Assembly: GCA_025602905.1 (NCBI GenBank)
Contig: JAHLKI010000029.1
Span: 1-64,000 of the forward strand
Source: Phlyctochytrium arcticum
Lineage: Eukaryota; Chytridiomycota; Chytridiomycetes; Chytridiales; Chytridiaceae
Length of the DNA stretch: 64,000 nt
Direction of reading: 5' to 3'
The position numbers and the translations under genes were made by a program. Below the pieces are notes generated by a model. The model made no database searches. It worked only from the letters and a program-made list of their open reading frames with translations, and was not told the origin of the DNA. Shown piece after piece: positions 1 through 11,459 of the stretch (its first letter is position 1; each line of letters begins with the position of its first letter).

Positions 1-304
1 CCCACGTCAGCCGGCTTGTAATTTACGATATGTGGTGCTGCTAGTAGGGCGGCATGATTGCGGGTTTCGATGTCTAGTCCCGTTTGAGTCGGCTAGGTAG
101 GCACGTTACAATGCCCCGCACGGAATGGTCCGGGGGTCGGGCAAATTTTGTTTTTATAATTGAGAATGCCAATCTCGGACTTTTATATTTGATATTCGCG
201 GGAATTGTCGTCCCCTGTTCCAGCGCAGACATATTTGACTCGATGATTATCCCGGGCATATAAAGAATGATATTGATAAAACGAAGCATTTTCGTGAACT
301 AAAA

Positions 305-415
305 AGTTTGGCTCGATTTACTGTATTGATATGTGCAACATGTACCACTAAAAGGGAGAGGGATTTCGGTGCTTATACAAATGGGAAATGGTAATGGCTT
401 TCCGTGTAGCCTACT
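305..415 (-). repeat. Diverged direct repeat, copy A (copy B at 60125-60235)
   Basis: About 110 bp here aligns collinearly with 60125-60235: both read TTTACTGTATTGAT, then AAAAGGG(A)GAGA, TCGGTG, AAATGGG and a CGTGTAGCC-like end, with scattered substitutions and small indels. On the minus strand both copies give similar peptides (shared residues GYT, HFP, VY.P.S.S, INTVN.AKL), with one stop in this copy. It may be a dispersed repeat family or a duplicated upstream region. Confidence 0.55.
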
Positions 416-496
416 ATAAACAGACCCCATTTGCATCACGCATACACATAACGTTGCCTAAAGAATGAAGTATGCGTGGGTATGAGTTTTGAAAAA

Positions 497-530
497 TCTG
501 ACTTTTAATCAGAGGGTCGCAGGTTCGATC
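497..530 (+). pseudogene. tRNA-Lys(UUU) 3' fragment
   Basis: TCTGA-CTTTTAA-TCAGA makes a perfect anticodon stem and loop with anticodon TTT, followed by AGGGTC and a B-box-like GGTTCGATC. The acceptor and D arms are absent and the T stem does not close, so this is a tRNA-derived fragment (SINE-like or a relic), not a working tRNA. Confidence 0.5.
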
Positions 531-679
531 TAATTCTTTAAAAATGAATAAAATGTACCTGTACAAAGTGGTTAATGTTCCCGGGAATATGAAACACCAC
601 TTCAACATACAGACATGCTGGTTACCAGCGCTTTTCCGTGCGGATTGCCCAAGTTGAAAATTTCGTCGGCACCACTAGA

Positions 680-1185
680 AACCTTTACCATAACTTTCTT
701 CTCCTTGACCAATATCCGTTTCTCGTAAGGGTGACAATTGGTGACAACTGATAGTATTTTGCCCAACTGGTTGTTGTTTGTATCCATCTCCTGCCTATCT
801 TGCGCTTGCCCTTTTTCCCACGCTTTTCTTCGGTCGTCACTTCTAATTTACCAGTATTGCAAAACTCTGAAATAAATCGGGAAACCTGGTCGAGAAGTTT
901 TTTGGAAGGCACTGGCTCAGTGAGTTTGGAAGAGGACGCCTGCATGGCCACACAGATCTTGTTTAGACCAAGAACACGATCTGGCTTAGTCATTTTGACC
1001 ATGGCTTCGCTCGCCGCGTTCATCCCAAGGACGTTATGCGATTATTCACCCCGCCCACATTGTTGGAGAAGGAAAGTTCCTGCAGGGCAGTGGCTCGATG
1101 TAAACCATCGACGATGCGGTATCCGGGCATCTCTGTGTTCCCAAAGGTGACGGTTGTGGGAGGATTCTACTCCATTACTGTCAAA
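680..1185 (-). pseudogene. Broken ParB-like domain reading frame
   Basis: On the minus strand about 1074-1160 reads GNTEMPGYRIVDGLHRAT followed by ALQEL, which resembles the core of ParB/Srx-like domains (the y.viDGqHRv.Al motif). This frame hits a stop at about 1020. A second open frame continues from an ATG near 1023 to 685 (MNAASEAMVKMTKPDRV...), offset by a frameshift. It lies inside the inverted-repeat-bounded segment. I infer a dead gene of a mobile element. Family assignment rests on one motif only. Confidence 0.35.
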
Positions 1186-1499
1186 GGTCTTGCCTTACGA
1201 CGTACGACAAACGGTGGCGAATTACAAATTTTCTAAACGCCACCTGCTAAACGTTTCAGATATTGCGGAGTTGTAGAAGTTATGGGCTACGCAAACAGAT
1301 TCGCATTCATGTGGCATTTACATATGCTTGGCCTTAAGATACTATGTATGTATTTTGGTCCGCTGAGAACATCGGACAGATTTTCACAGCCATATCAAAT
1401 ATAAAAGTCCGATTCTGACATTCTCAACTACAAAACCAAAATTTCCCCGGACCCAGTTTGACCCCCAGACAAAATAAAACGTGACAACAATTCGTCCCT

Positions 1500-2900
1500 G
1501 CATTTCTGTGCGATGTGCCCACCGGTTTACATGTAGGACTTGCATATGCGTTTGGGCAAAAGCGAAACAATGTTTCACCGTTCACTACTTTACTGACCTG
1601 TATTTGGTGCGTCTGTGGACTGATCAGCTCGCATCGTGGGTCGAACATACTGACTGCACGCGTTGACCACACTGTAAAATGGTAAAGGTACAGTCGGGGG
1701 CAGACGCATACTACACGGCAAGATTGTCTAGACCGGCAAACAAGTACTGATTCTCGAGTAACGCTGGCAAATCGATGGTAAAAATTGGCGGCGCGTGTGG
1801 ATGATCGAGCCTAGTGATGCCTCTGCTGTCGATCCTGGGCTACTCCTTCGTTTACCGTTGTAAAGATGGGGCGTCGAAGATCGTTTGCTCGATTGATCAC
1901 TAGGAGTCTTTCAATAACGAATTCTCACGCGGGTTTTAGAATAAAGACTTTGGTTTTTAGCATCATCCTGAGTTGCCCAAGCACATACTACTCACCAGGT
2001 ACAATCCGTAATATTGGCGCCGCGAGGGTACCTCGGGACCAGCAGCTGTTATGTGAGAAGCGATTATGGCAGACCCTCACATGGCAAGTTGGCTGCAACT
2101 ACAAGAGTACATTTCTTTCAACAGGTGTCTCAGGAATTTGCCAATTGAGGGGATGAGGGGATTATATAAATCTTGTGGTGCAACATGTCTTGACAGGTCC
2201 TATGAAAATCATTTTGGGTAACGGACCGATGTATTTACACTCCGATCGATGCAAACGTAACACACCTCACAATGCGCAGTTTTTGGATACCTAACCTTGC
2301 TTGGTATGCACAATTATGTATCCATAGTGGTGCGCCAGGGAAACATAATATCTTTAACGCCAGGTCATAGAACGTATCCTGGCAGGATCAAATTAGAACT
2401 TTATGAGAATTACCTAACGTGATTGTGCTTTGAATGCTAGTACCAATACGCTACTCGTTTGCTTAGAGACAATTTATTAGAAGGTCCATTCCATCATTGA
2501 GTATTTCAAAACATTCAATTGCTCTCCGGATGACAGGCTCTCCTTGAGAACATCAGAGTTTGATAATTGGAACATTCCATAAAGGAGTAGTCCTTTTATT
2601 CAGAACTTATGTACAGCAGGAAGGTCACGAAATATATACGAGGGAAAATGGGGGGGGGGGGGAATCTCTATGGAGCGGGAGCTATGCAAGTGCAAAAGAA
2701 GTGTTCCGCGTCTTGAAATTGACAATGCGCTGTCAGTTTGTCGCTAATTACAAGAGCCTTCGCGGCTACGTCCTCTGTCTCTTGCTTTTCTCCCATTGGC
2801 ATTGAGACCTGTACTCGGCTTGTGCTTTAGTTCGATTTAGGCCGTAGCATTTCACAACTGCACCCGCTGCCTACGAGTCTCATAATTGAAGCATCTAGGC
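1500..2900. other. No recognisable gene
   Basis: Only short, unrelated open frames are seen. A poly-G run (14 G) lies at 2648-2661. Nothing in it can be assigned. Confidence 0.5.
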
Positions 2901-2904
2901 TCCG

Positions 2905-3430
2905 CTAACTGAAAATTCTGAGTATGTATGCTGCCGATGTATCGATCACCAAGAAAGTAAAACAAATGTCTGCCTGTGGCAGAATCTCCTCCACTGGCCG
3001 AAAAACTTTCCGGGGATAGTACTCCTTGATGCAGCTACTCCAGCAGTCATCAAGTTCGTGAAAGAATGAGGCATCAACTCCAAATATTCTTTGGCCTATG
3101 CGTCGGCAATCGTCTAAACTGCTGACATGGTGCATTTTGATGGAACTTTCTCAATTGCGTCGTATGATGGTACGTCACTGTCTTGGTGGTTCGGAGACAG
3201 TGAGTGGGAGCGAAAATCGCGGAAGCTGGATGCTGCAACAGAATGTGTTGTTGAGTGTTCGCTACGGTGAGGTACATGATTTGTAAGAGGGTGACCTGGG
3301 CATTGGCGCTGCAATTGGTGAGAAAACCGGAGAAGCAAGCGGTGCTTAGAACTGAGGACGAAAAAATCTGCCGCATTCTGATTAATATTGTTGATTGCGC
3401 TCTGTATAGATCTCCCTAGCGTTAGCTGCA
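2905..3430 (-). CDS. Unrecognised minus-strand coding-like segment
   Basis: Several overlapping minus-strand open frames of 76-105 codons occupy 2905-3430. The frame ending at 2905 (MHHVSSLDDCRRIGQRIFGV..., Trp/Phe-rich) has a protein-like composition, but I could not join the frames with convincing splice sites and recognise no family. It could be part of a short multi-exon gene or a relic. Confidence 0.2.
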
Positions 3431-4029
3431 CGTCAGTGGGATTGAACGCAATCTTTGCAGAAGCGGAATCATGAGGAAAAGTTTTGAACGAGGCACTATA
3501 TTGCTCGCATTAAGGCTGCATCTTGGAGAATGGCCGTTCTGAGTTTCCTCAGAAGCCGCAGGAACTTGAGTGAAAAAGTGGTTAGTCCTATTCCTTGACA
3601 AGATACTCGCAGAGTTTAAGTCAGCGTACTTGTCGCCATGCCGCCCTCCTTGCCTTCCCATTGATCAATCCTTGGGGAAACATACGACCGGGGCTCTTCT
3701 GGGGGTGTAGGTTGGCTCGCGAAAGGGAAAACTGCTTCCCCTCGACAGGGGAATCAGAACAGCTAAAGCCCGCATTTGCTCTCAATGATAGTCGATGGTG
3801 TAGTGCTTGTTCTTACACTCCCTGGCCCAGGTACCCATGTGAGCATTCTGCGCTCAATCCACACCAGCCTTTTCCGCGTAACCTTGCTGGCATTGCTTTC
3901 GGCTGCAACCCGGTCGTTACCCAAAAATCTGTAGTGAGTGTTGAGACTGATTGCTTCACCATCGGCTACAGCGTTCATGTTGTACTGGGTGCCGCCCGAA
4001 CGGTTTCCTTTAAAAACAGGAACAAAGCA

Positions 4030-4987
4030 TTATGACTTGGGTCGTCGTCGGGGAGAGTCTCTCGTGCAGATTCCCTCCGTGCATTCAGTGAAAGCTAACA
4101 TGAGCCGAATGCATCTATCAAAGAAAGAGCAATAAGTCCAGCATTTACCCCATTCCGGCTTCCCTGTTCCCCATGGGCAGAAAGCTTCTTTGTAAAAAAG
4201 ATGAACGCATTCTGGGTAAATTAAGATGTCGGGATAGGGTGCTTGTGAACTTTTCATAGCAGCGTTGCCCGCGCGACGGATATCCACACCACCACCTCTG
4301 GGGCGTACGTAGACTGCGAATCTGAGTTCTTGACATTCCATTGTGCAGGTGGCGGTGCATTCCATGGCTTCCAGTTCAGCTCGGCGGTTGTGATCCAGGT
4401 CCTCGTCATTGCTTGTAGCAGCCCCAAAATGAACCAGTTGTAAAAGATTGGCGAGGTTGTCTGATCTGGACGATTTGAGCCAGATCCTGTAACACACCGT
4501 GATGCAGTGGATTGAACGAAGGGGTCGTCCGGGTGCCCTTGAATGGTCATTCTCGAGTTGATTAGCCTCAACGTTGAGCGGCGACGGCTGCATTAGGTAG
4601 GGCACTCTGGGAAATAGTGCAAAAGACAGAAAGACTGTGAGAAATCTCGTTCTATTATTAACAGATATATGCCATTTAACGCTAGAGCGGTGCAATCTTC
4701 TCACCCCCGGCTCCACGGTATATCCAATCGCGCAGAGCCTCAAAGGCCAATCGAATGTTGTGGGCGCTGCCAAACATATGCATCGTACGGACACGCCCTA
4801 CCCCTGGTAAAGCCGACTCTAGACGCTGGCGATCTGCATCTGTGGGGACGCAGCGACTTAGGAAGACTCGAAAGTCTTCGGGGTGATCCGTGATGTTCAT
4901 ATGAACGGATAGAGCGGATGTAATCTTAGTGAGGATTTCCTGATGCAGAATATGACCGCAAACTTCGTGGTCGACAAGGAACGCCAT
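4030..4987 (-). CDS. Hypothetical protein, probably spliced
   Basis: Two minus-strand open frames overlap. One starts with ATG at 4987 (MAFLVDHEVCGHILHQ...) and runs to a good GTGAGA donor at 4704, ending in phase 1. An acceptor near 4636 (TCTCACAG) would join it in phase with a long open frame ending at 4030. The latter is open for 254 codons, unusually long for non-coding DNA here, and its C-terminal part is Cys-rich. No family is recognised. It lies just downstream of, and co-oriented with, the coiled-coil gene at 5145-6469. Exon structure is tentative. Confidence 0.3.
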
Positions 4988-5144
4988 TTGCGCTCTATGC
5001 TTGGTTAGTCAAATACCAAGCCGATTACAAGATCAATTCTATACCCACTTCTGGTGGGCTTGCCCTTCCAATTTCGCGGCAATGTGTTGTAGGCTTCCAT
5101 GGAGCGATTGCATGTGGGCTTGAGTTGTTTGCTAGATCTCAGTG

Positions 5145-6469
5145 TTAGGGAGTTGTGAAGCTTCCATCGTTTACCAGGTCACGGACCTGCATTGCGTCCA
5201 TCTGCTGGCTGATGCGCTCAAATGTGGTGCTGACCTGACCTCTCCATTCGTTGGCCTCATTTAGAAACGCAGTGCATGAGTATTCCATCTCTCCCACCCG
5301 CTAAAAAAGGGTATCTGAGCAAAGAGAAAAAAACACGCAGCAGGATCCCGCCATCCTACGTTGTCGAGAATGTCTATCATGGCGTTTGACAAGTCTTGTT
5401 GCTGTGCGACAGCATCGATGCGAGCGCAATTGTCCTCGGCAATTCTCGCGTTGTCATTAACCTGGGTCCCAAGCGCACGGTTAGAACAATGGATGACATC
5501 CACTATGATGCAATTTGTCTCATACAATGTTTTGCAATTCTGCACCGCCCTTTTCCATCAGGGCCATGCGTTCATACAGATGCGAGATTCGGTCTTCTTG
5601 TCGATAGTGGTTGGCGAGACTAAGGCGAGACAATTCCCGCACGTTTTCTGCAGTCTAGTGGAAGGATGAACTGTATGAGTTGCGCAGTCACACGGCAGGC
5701 TCACGCTCTCGCCCTGGAATGTTTGTTCACCTCACCTCGCGAACCATACTGTCCAGATTGGTTTCTTTCATAGGCGAGATACCGCTCTATAAGTACGTTA
5801 GTAGGTTCTTGTTGCTGTTGGCATAACGACGAGGTATACTTTGCAGGGACTTTTGTAGCGGATCTCCGGTGTTCGATGACATGATTCGCTCTTTTTGAAT
5901 GCATCCCTCTTAACTTTGTGCACGATGTGCTCTTCTTCTTCGTCGAATTCCTCCTCATAACTACAACTGCGACTGAGGGACTTGTAACTATCAGGTTCCT
6001 CCTTCTTTACAATTTGAGCATCGGCATCTTCGCTTTCTGCTGTTTCATCCCGGTGATAACTAATGCAGATTGTGATAAGTTGAGATTATCGTTTTCGGGG
6101 GGTGGCAGAACGCCAAGGGCTTCTTACTCAGTTTGCGACGGTAAAGCACCCCACAACGCAACTTTAAGGGAGTCGGTCGATCGTGGTGTCTTCGCCAATC
6201 CCACCAATGGTGCAAGGGCTTTGAGAAGGGGGAGGTCGTAATTGCTGGTCATGAGCGATTCTCGAGTAATCATTTTTGAGGCCAGAAGTTGCGCTGCCAA
6301 TGCATCCTGGTTTAGCCCATGGCTCTTCGTTAATGCGTGCGAGCAAATGCGCGGACCTGAACCGGACACTTACATATTCAATTTTGTTTTTTTTGGTGTT
6401 GCGAAATTCGATTTCCTCTGCTGGCGGGGAGCTTGCCCTACGCTTGCCTTTGGATCGAAGTGAACGCAT
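5145..6469 (-). CDS. Hypothetical nuclear-type coiled-coil protein (7 exons)
   Basis: Unrecognised protein of 296 aa assembled from seven phase-compatible exons: 6374-6469, 6128-6306, 5840-6059, 5705-5748, 5526-5619, 5360-5461, 5145-5300; total 891 nt. Introns are 50-90 nt with GTAAGT, GTAAGA, GTATAC, GTGAGC, GTATGA and GTAGGA donors. The N-terminus is basic (MRSLRSKGKRRASS), as in a nuclear localisation signal. A Leu/Ala-rich segment follows, then an acidic/basic stretch (EEEFDEEEEH near residues 126-135). The C-terminal half is predicted helical and coiled-coil (LANHYRQEDRISHLYERM..., SNAMIDILDNRV..., FERISQQMDAM). This layout would suit a kinetochore, spindle or chromatin subunit, but that is inference from composition only. 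Confidence 0.6.
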
Positions 6470-6599
6470 TTTATTCGACAGGAAAAAGTGAATGTCCACT
6501 ATAGATCCCGCGGATTGATAAAGGATTGACTCTGGGCTTTGAAGTCTGAGCTTCCCAACCACAAAACGGAAGAGCGTTGGCCCCAAAAGGTACAGTCTG

Positions 6600-8039
6600 G
6601 CTACCGACTTGGGATGTACTTCTCGAAGGACGGTAGGAAAGCTAGCTATAGGTATATGTCAAACGGGACACAGGATAAACGAACGGAACGGGCCCAAGAA
6701 CGAAGGGGGGGACATAAACAGTTCAAGTGCAGCCGGCGATTCCACCCTTGTCCGACGGGCAGAGTATATACGGTACGGTACTTGAGTAGGCAGAGTGTCC
6801 GAAATTTGGATCGTATTACTCGTATTACTCCGTGCCGTAATCAAAATCTGTGGGCAAGTCATGTACGGGGACCAGGGGACCAACGGGTGCTTTCGCGCCA
6901 AAACCACATCGCAACGAAACGTATCGGCATCCGCCATCATCTTTTCCTCCACCTCTTCTCGCCTCGGGGACTAAATCAATGGAGGATATAGGCAACATCT
7001 TCAAAATGCGCCCGTGCAGTGAGACCGTCAATGATTTCTCGGGTACAATGTCCCAGTTTCAACGCTGAGTTCGACGCGTCAAACTCAAAGTTCAACCAAG
7101 TTCAAACCGTTGGGTCATGCGCAAATGAGTATGGTATGCGGCTTAGTAAGTATGAGTATGGTGGCATTTTGGTGAGTATGGCCGGTCATGGTCAGAGTAT
7201 GGCCGAGTATAGCTTCGGATACTTCCGGGGAGGGCAACATACCTCCGTCATCTTCCGTATTTTTGCTCCATCATACTTCCTACTCGTACCTGGAAAATAG
7301 ATTCATGAATCAAAAACCGAGTATGATATGATACACATGCCACCATACTTTGTGAGTACGGTATGGTGGTATGTTGGCGGCATACTTACTACCATACCAA
7401 CATACTCATACTCACATACTTACATACCATACTCATTTACTATAAATTCCTACGAGGTTATCATCATAAGAATAGATTCTTTGAATATCGTGAAGTACTT
7501 TACAGTACTTTATCCCAAAGCGGGTGCTTCTCCCGCAGCCACCAGCCGACAGGCCCTTAGCATGGCTTTGCCGCCGGTCTGAGCGCTCTGATTTGGGATG
7601 ACTTTTGCGTTTGTCCTCTGCAAGCAGCCGTTTCCACAAAGCATTCCCCCATTTCACATTGCATTGCTGTTGGGGGAAGGGGACTGCTGGCCAGCATCCA
7701 AGCTTTCGTATCCTTATTGACCGCCCGTCGACCTTCCTGTACAATACCGTTTCTTTTCCGCTCCTGACCTCAGTAGCTTTTGTATATTCTTTTCTTTTTA
7801 CTTTTTACTCATAAGCGCACAACCAACACGACGACTCTGATATCCCACAGTTTCGCCACTTGTTCTCGCCTCTTCTTTTCTATCTATTTTACGCACGCCC
7901 ATCCTTACTCTGATCCAGCGTCATTCATTCAAAGGTTTGTGTGCAAGGGTTCCATGATGCCTGTGTAGCTACTGACAGCGCTTTCCAGATAGGCAAATTT
8001 TCATCTGCACACTCATTGAATCGAATACGCCAAAAAATT
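6600..8039. other. Intergenic region; 5' region of the F-box gene
   Basis: No gene is supported between the coiled-coil gene and the F-box gene. 7125-7440 is a GAGTATG/CATACTC-rich inverted repeat zone (listed separately). 7740-7930 is pyrimidine-rich and probably includes the promoter and 5' leader of the F-box gene. Confidence 0.5.
7125..7440. repeat. GAGTATG/CATACTC inverted-repeat cluster
   Basis: The left part repeats GAGTATG and GTATGG many times; the right part repeats the complement (CATACTC, CATACTT, CCATAC). An exact inverted pair is AGTATGGTGGCAT at 7155-7167 and ATGCCACCATACT at 7337-7349. The sequence could fold into a long imperfect hairpin or hold arrayed binding sites. Confidence 0.6.
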
Positions 8040-11000
8040 ATGGCCAGTACCAGGGATTCAGGAATCGACGCGGGACTGAACTACCCATCTCTCACTTCGG
8101 TTAGTTTGGTGTCTATATCCGTCGGATTTCCCTTCTGACTTTCACCTCTATAGAAGATATCAAAATGGCTTAACCTGCCACCCAGGGTTATTGCTGGAAT
8201 TGTTGAATATTTGGACCATGTGGATCGAGTTTCTATTCTGGTCTTGTGCAAAACTTGGTCACCACTTGTGGCGGAAGCAATGTACCGTGCTCCTCCCTTG
8301 CAGTCGTCGGATTCCTTTGAACGATTGATGACACTGCTCAACACGCCATTACCGGCTCACCCGTACCCTGAAATGATTCGCGAGCTTGACATTGGGAGCT
8401 CGGCGGCGGACAATTTGTACATGGGCGATCTGGATGCAACACTTGCCGTATGTCCAAATCTAGAGATTTTCAGGCTCGAAAATTGTTTCCATATTTCCAA
8501 CATCTTGGTTCGATCCCTCTCTGCTCATTGCCCAAATTTGACCCAGGTTCGTTGTCTGACTGATTTACGAATGTTTCAAAATCAACCCCCGATACTAATG
8601 CTGCTGTCCAAATCAGGTTGACATGCCTGGTTGTCCAATCACCGATTCATTTATCCCTGTCTTAGCGAAAAATTGCCGCAAAATCGAGCGCCTTGACCTC
8701 AGTTTTACGAACTTGACAGTTGCCTCACTTCAATCCATTGTTATGAATTGTGAAAGTCTTGTGCAGTTGGATTTGTCCGAATGTCGGGAAGTGGAAGATG
8801 ATGTTTCTTTGGACTTATCCAACAAGGGGATTGCGCGACCGTTGCAATATTTGAACCTCCGGAACACCCCTGTATCAGACGAGCTATTGCGATTTACCGC
8901 CACCCACTGCCCAAGTTTAGAGGATCTCGTGCTGGAGTCCTGTCTGGATATCACGGACGATGCCTTGGTGAAGGTCGCTCATACATGCACCAAGTTGCGC
9001 CGCTTGGACGTCTCATTTTGCGATCACATTACCGATTTATCTCTGCAGGCTTTCACTATGCGCGCAGCTCAAATGAACGGAGGTGCACTTCAAGAGCTGT
9101 ATATGATTGGCTGCGATAACATCTCGCCCGGGGCTGTGCACAACTTAGCGCAGAAATGTCACAAACTGGAATTACTGATTTTGGATGGCTGTGAGCAAAT
9201 ACTGGGGTCATACGTGCAGTCATTTGCCTTGCAACCATCAGATGATCTCGAGTGCTTTTTGGAGGGAGAAGCCATCAAGCACTTTGCGGCTCATACACCT
9301 GGGACTAATCCTACCCCCCCAGCATCTCCTGGCCGACCGGGGCTGGCGCTACCATCTGAATACAAAGTTCAAGTTAGCTATTCCACCAATTTTGGCACGC
9401 AACCACGGGCAAATGACAGCTGGGGAACGTACCAATCCCAAAGCGGCTCGTTCAACCCCCTCCCTACCGCATCCGCAGCCAGTAATGCCATCACAACGGC
9501 ATCGTCTGGCGCGCAACTTCATCGCAGTTTATCCAGGCGTACTTCCCGGGCCATGTTGCGCAAACGTTCCACCATGAGTATGGCGGACGCTTACGCCGAA
9601 GCCGAAGCAGCAAAACAGGAACGGACGGAAAAGATTCGGGAGAAGCGTCGTTCTCGTCCAAGCGTAGACCCTACATCCGCCCCAACGCCCGTATCGTCAG
9701 GGATGCCGATGGTTGAGCCTGTTCCTGCACCCATGCCTCCACCGCCAAATGGAACACCTTATACTCCCCCCACCACTGGACGAAGTTCTCCCCAGGACAT
9801 CAACAAAGAAGCGACCTCAGGTGCTATTCCGTTGGCATCCGGGCGTCGACGGAGTCAAATTCTTCCTCAGATGAAGGACGCACCTGTTGCTCCTACGGAT
9901 GGCTCTGGATGGAATACGTCGCCGGCCGCGTCAGGAGCCAGCGGTTGGGGATCATCATCCAGTGGCGCGAGTGGATGGCAGTCGGCCGACGCATGGACAA
10001 GACCAAATCCTGTTCCGGCTCCTCCGCGCTGGGGCAGTCCGACTCCACCCGCATCTCCAGCTCTAAATGTTGCAGGAGACTTGCAAGCCACCTCAGGGGC
10101 CGAAAAACAGAGGCGCAGAAGTATTCCGGTTCCAGCCGGACCTCCTCCTGGCACCAACCCCACCTGGTCGACTCCCGCTGGTCTACTCCCTCCCGCTGGC
10201 GTGACATCCGCCACTGACAATCAATCGGGTGCGTCGACTATCGCGCTGGCAGCCACTCCCGCCCCCCTACCACCTTCAGCGTCAGCTGACTCATCCGGGG
10301 CATCGAAAAGTGAAACTGGGATACTACTTGCTTCGGGCCGATCTAGCCGTGCTGCGAGCGCGGCTGTGACGCAGGCTGAAGAGGCTTCTCCTGCAAGCAG
10401 CAGTGGGACTGGCGAGTCAGGTGTACTGTTGGCATCTGGGCGGCGACGCTCACGCGGAGTGTCTGTCAGCGTATCGACTTCTGCCAATGAATTTGTGGCC
10501 CCCAAAAGTCCAGCTGTCACCCTAAACACTGTATCATTGCCATCCCTCGCTGGGCTTCCTACACCTCCGCAAGCCCCACAGCCTTGGGGAGCGAATCCGA
10601 CCATCTGGACTAATCCGGCGCAACTCACATCTTCTAGTTCAACTTGGTCAACTGCGAATACTGCCTCTCCCGGCAATTTTGTAGATCCATGGGCCCGGCC
10701 CCCTCCAGGCACGTTTGTCCCCGCCAGTAGCGACCCATGGGCAGCACCGCCCTCCCCAAATCAAACACGACCCTCCACCAATAATGTCCGTCAGGCTGCC
10801 GCGCCCGGTTGGGGCGGGCAGCAACAGCAGCAACAACAACAACAGCAACCGCATCAGTCTAACCAATGGTCGAATGGCCCTACATCTCCTTATTCGACAT
10901 ATACTCCCGACTCGCAAAACTCCCAGTCTACAAGCGGTTTTAATTTCTCCAACCCCCACAGGGGTCGAATGCTCCTAAAATTGAAAATTGAAACAAAGGC

Positions 11001-11163
11001 CGGCGGACATCAAACTCTCGCCGTTCATGAGTTTGACGATCCCCACCAGTTGGCGAACGAATTTTGCGCATTTTGGGAAATGGCTGCATTTAAAGAACCA
11101 CTTATTCGACTGATTTCAGTCCGAAAGACTAATGCGGTCCGCCAACGCACTCATCCCCACTAA
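8040..11163 (+). CDS. F-box / leucine-rich-repeat protein (Grr1-like)
   Basis: Probable substrate receptor of an SCF ubiquitin ligase. Exons 8040-8099, 8154-8546 and 8617-11163 (all phase 0) give 999 aa. Residues about 21-69 form an F-box (KWLNLPPRVIAGIVEYLDHV, then a conserved LVCKTW-like core). About residues 100-345 are amino-acid LRRs of the cysteine-containing type seen in Grr1/FBXL proteins (NCRKIERLDLSFTNLT, CPSLEDLVLESCLDITDDAL). The remaining 600 residues are low complexity, rich in Pro/Ser/Ala/Gly, with four related LASGRxxR or SGAxxQRRRS motifs and a polyQ run near residue 885. A short conserved-looking module (LLKLKIE ... DDPHQLANEFC) closes the protein near residues 934-990. Family membership is clear from F-box plus LRRs; orthology to yeast Grr1 is not established. 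Confidence 0.85.
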
Positions 11164-11459
11164 ATTCTTCTTCATATAATGCAAGTGTGAACTTAGTCAT
11201 ATCCCGTCTGGCCTCTTTATTTCTCTCTTATTGTTTTTTGCTTAGACTGGCATCTGCCATTTAGGGGCTCTTAGATTGAACCCCAGTGTTTGTTTCAGAT
11301 AGATCTTTCCAACTACGTTGGACGTGCGAGTTTCTCTTTTACCCAATTTCAACTTGTTTATCTAAACTATCACACTCCCTCAATTGCGCAGTCCTTTTCT
11401 ACAGGCGTCAGATATATACAACCATGAAACGGCTACGGTAACTACTGGGACACCACCAC

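Larger units (their letters stand above)
100..1490. mobile_element. Decayed element bounded by imperfect inverted repeats
   Basis: Positions about 128-198 and the reverse complement of about 1388-1455 share an imperfect inverted repeat of roughly 65-70 bp. Both arms contain the block GGACTTTTATATTTGATAT preceded by TTGAGAATG. Both run in the same inward direction, as terminal inverted repeats do. The enclosed 1.2 kb holds a broken ParB-like reading frame and a tRNA-Lys fragment. Flanking similarity is too weak to define target-site duplications. It may be a dead DNA transposon; a chance inverted duplication of a promoter is the alternative. Confidence 0.4.

Noticed and set aside
2640..2665. 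Poly-G tract as a functional element
   Set aside because: A lone homopolymer run with no structured context; may also be a sequencing artefact.
9867..10712. Antisense frames of 100-160 codons within the F-box gene
   Set aside because: They lie opposite GC-rich Pro/Ser/Ala coding sequence and show no splice or family support.
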